33,276 bases of DNA. Source: Bacillota bacterium. GTDB lineage: Bacteria; Bacillota; Clostridia; Peptostreptococcales; Anaerovoracaceae. Location: assembly GCA_029219125.1 (NCBI GenBank), contig JAQXSU010000052.1:1-33276 (forward strand), written 5' to 3'. Below are positions 31,192-33,276 of the stretch, piece after piece. The notes beneath the pieces are model-generated. The model was not told where the DNA came from. It did not search any database and saw only the letters and a list, made by a program, of their open reading frames with translations. Numbering within the stretch: the first letter of the stretch is position 1; each line of letters begins with the position of its first letter. The translations under genes and the position numbers were made by a program.

Positions 31192-33249
31192 ATGGAAAAA
31201 TTCGACAAGTTTGAGAAGCTGGACCGGCAGATTGAGCAGACCATCCATGAGGTGGGATCCATGAACCGTCATGCTTTTTTCGAGAAATTTATACACAACA
31301 GCTTTGCCTTCGCGGTGGTATGGGCATTGTTTCTGAATCTGGTCATTGAAACACTGGGCAGGTATCCAACTACTTCCATATGGGGCGGAATACAGTTTAT
31401 GGCGGGACATCCGATGGTTTTCTGCTATAACGCACTGCTGATTTTCAGCACACTGCTGGTAGCGTCTGTTTTTCGGCGGCGGACATTTGTCTTTACGATT
31501 ATCACGATTTTCTGGCTGGCCATCGGAATCACCAATGGTGTGATCCTGACACAGCGCATGACACCGTTTACCGTGAAGGACCTGAGTAATCTGGAGGATG
31601 GGGCAACCATTGTTACCACATATCTGTCCAGGACAGAGATCATTCTGATCGGAGCTGGTATCCTGCTGGCGCTGGCAGGACTGGTACTGCTGTTTCTCAA
31701 AGGTCCGAAAAAGAAAGGGCTGGTTAAGTGGAAGCGGAATCTGGTCGTGGTAATTCTGATGATTGCCATGTGCTTCGGTGCTACTTCGTTCATGGTGAAA
31801 ATCGGAAAGGTGGAAACCTTCTTCGGAAACCTTGCATATGCATACCGGGATTACGGTGTGGTATACTGCTTCATCAACACCTGGCTCAATACAGGGATCA
31901 GTAAACCGTCCGGCTATAATGAGAAAAATATCAAAGGGATATTCAATGATGATGAACTGGGAGAAGACGGCGTCATGCTTCTGGAGAACAAGGATGTGGA
32001 TGAAGAATATCCGAACATTCTGTTCCTGCAGCTGGAGTCTTTCATCGACCCGTCCACGGTAGAATATCTAAAACTGTCCGGTGATACCTGCCCGAACTTC
32101 CGGGCTTTGGCAGAACAGTATTCCAGCGGAGAACTGACTGTACCGGCCTGCGGTGCTGGAACAGCCAATGTGGAATTCGAGGTGCTGACCGGACTGTCGG
32201 TGAAATTTTTCGGACCGGGAGAATACCCGTATAAGGCGGTACTGAAGGACAAGCCTGCCGAAAGCCTGGCCTTCGATCTGAAGAGTCTGGGCTACAGCAC
32301 CCATGCCATTCACAACCACCGTGCAGTGTTCTACAACCGGAACACGGTGTTTGCCAATATCGGGTTCGATACCTTTACCAGTATTGAATATATGAACAAC
32401 GTGGTGAAGACACCGAAGAACTGGGCCAAGGACCGGGTGCTGACAGAATGCATCACGGACGCCCTCAAGTCCACGAAAAGCCGGGATATGATCTATACGA
32501 TTTCTGTCCAGGGACACGGCAAGTATCCGACGGAGCAGGTCCTTCAGAACCCGGCGATTGAAGTGCTGGAGGCGCCGACGGAGGAACTGAAGTGGAAATG
32601 GGAATACTATGTAAACCAGGTCTATGAAATGGATCAGTTTATCAAAGAACTGACGGATACTCTGGCAGAGTATGATGAACCGGTGATCCTGGTCATGTAT
32701 GGAGACCACATTCCGGCCATCGAAGTGGAAGAACAGGATCTGAAAAATCACAACCTTTATGGCACGGAATATATTATCTGGTCCAACTACGATCTGCCGA
32801 AGGATGACGAGGATTTGCATGCGTACCAGCTGGCGGCCCATGTGATGGATCGGATCGGTATGGAAGTGGGTACCACTTTCACCTATCAGCTGAACCACAG
32901 AAACAGCGAAACCTATCTGCAGGATCTGAAAGCGCTGGGATATGATATGCTGTACGGGAAGAATTATATTTACGGCGGAACCAGCCCGTTTGAGGCATCG
33001 GATCTGAAGATGGGTGTCAACACCATAAAGATTACTGATGTGGTAAAAATCGGTGAAAAATACTATATCAAGGGCGAAAACTTTAACCAGTACAGCAAGG
33101 TGACGCTGGACGGAAAGGAACTCTCCACCATTTATCTTGGGAAAAACGTGCTTGGACTTCTGGAAGATGTGGATCCGGAGGATGCACCGAATATGAAGGT
33201 AAGCCAGATAGAAACCAAGAGCAATGAAATATTAAGTACAACGGAATAG
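31192..33249 (+). CDS. LTA synthase-like sulfatase-family membrane enzyme with a C-terminal IPT/TIG-like domain
   Basis: A 685-residue protein with five hydrophobic transmembrane stretches (about 36-53, 73-93, 98-118, 148-169, 182-202). An extracellular sulfatase-fold domain follows (about 273-590). LQLESF (Glu282) and the nucleophile region ACGAGTANVEFEVLTG (Thr324) match LtaS-type enzymes, which transfer glycerol phosphate. MYGDHIP (Asp505, His506) gives the other metal ligands. From about residue 605 there is an extra beta-rich segment, IGEKYYIKGENFNQYSKVTL, resembling an IPT/TIG fold. Start ATG with GGGGG upstream, 39 bases after rsmA. The substrate (lipoteichoic acid or another glycopolymer) cannot be told from the sequence. 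Confidence 0.88.
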   Translation: MEKFDKFEKLDRQIEQTIHEVGSMNRHAFFEKFIHNSFAFAVVWALFLNLVIETLGRYPTTSIWGGIQFMAGHPMVFCYNALLIFSTLLVASVFRRRTFVFTIITIFWLAIGITNGVILTQRMTPFTVKDLSNLEDGATIVTTYLSRTEIILIGAGILLALAGLVLLFLKGPKKKGLVKWKRNLVVVILMIAMCFGATSFMVKIGKVETFFGNLAYAYRDYGVVYCFINTWLNTGISKPSGYNEKNIKGIFNDDELGEDGVMLLENKDVDEEYPNILFLQLESFIDPSTVEYLKLSGDTCPNFRALAEQYSSGELTVPACGAGTANVEFEVLTGLSVKFFGPGEYPYKAVLKDKPAESLAFDLKSLGYSTHAIHNHRAVFYNRNTVFANIGFDTFTSIEYMNNVVKTPKNWAKDRVLTECITDALKSTKSRDMIYTISVQGHGKYPTEQVLQNPAIEVLEAPTEELKWKWEYYVNQVYEMDQFIKELTDTLAEYDEPVILVMYGDHIPAIEVEEQDLKNHNLYGTEYIIWSNYDLPKDDEDLHAYQLAAHVMDRIGMEVGTTFTYQLNHRNSETYLQDLKALGYDMLYGKNYIYGGTSPFEASDLKMGVNTIKITDVVKIGEKYYIKGENFNQYSKVTLDGKELSTIYLGKNVLGLLEDVDPEDAPNMKVSQIETKSNEILSTTE

Positions 33250-33276
33250 GCGCTGTACGAAATAAAAAACAGGAAA

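Noticed and set aside
1..33276. Search for tRNA, rRNA, CRISPR arrays, insertion sequences, phage genes or integration sites.
   Set aside because: None were seen. Spacing is tight and the gene content is core chromosomal throughout.

Overview
The window is the chromosomal replication-origin region of a spore-forming Clostridia-type Firmicute. The evidence is the dnaA/dnaN/recF/gyrB/gyrA block, the rpmH-rnpA-yidD-yidC-khpB-mnmE-mnmG-rsmG-noc-parA-parB block, the sporulation genes yabP and yabQ, RNase M5, and a replicative helicase next to a DnaD-family protein. The genus cannot be fixed from the sequence alone; a member of the order Eubacteriales (Lachnospiraceae- or Anaerovoracaceae-like) is a reasonable guess. 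No rRNA, tRNA, CRISPR array, insertion sequence or prophage was seen.

Layout. Genes left of about 11.1 kb are on the minus strand (dnaA, dnaN, recF, purine nucleoside phosphorylase, gyrB, gyrA, an RsbW-like anti-sigma factor, a SigB/F/G-type sigma factor, trpS truncated by the window edge). Genes right of about 11.4 kb are all on the plus strand. The strand switch falls at a bipartite oriC: a DnaA-box cluster between dnaA and rpmH, and an unwinding element between dnaA and dnaN with DnaA boxes, a short GC cluster, six DnaA-trios and an AT-rich stretch. Every gene is therefore transcribed away from the origin, co-directionally with replication.

Right arm. From 11.4 to 18.0 kb are the translation, membrane-insertion and tRNA/rRNA-modification genes. 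From 18.1 to 20.8 kb is the segregation and nucleoid-occlusion cluster noc-parA-parB. It has a perfect parS that is also the noc stop codon and the stem of an intrinsic terminator, and a second near-perfect parS at the start of the next gene. From 20.8 to 23.7 kb are a DUF1294 membrane protein, a SprT-like metalloprotease and a soluble GdpP-type c-di-AMP phosphodiesterase. From 23.7 to 27.0 kb are rplI, the replicative helicase dnaB, a small DUF1858 redox protein and a DnaD-family protein. From 27.0 to 33.2 kb are an envelope M23/LysM/G5 protein, yabP-yabQ, divIC, RNase M5, rsmA and an LTA-synthase-like sulfatase.

Most interesting points. (1) The DnaD-family protein ends in what looks like the coiled-coil plus four-cysteine zinc module of a clostridial DnaC/DnaI-type helicase loader. 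The AAA+ ATPase part is absent and an envelope gene follows with overlap, so this may be a chimeric helicase-recruitment protein. (2) The parS/terminator/stop-codon composite at the end of noc. (3) A GdpP homologue without its usual membrane helices. (4) A SigB-RsbW pair with no RsbV alongside. The rest is canonical oriC neighbourhood content, with promoters and intrinsic terminators that can be read directly.
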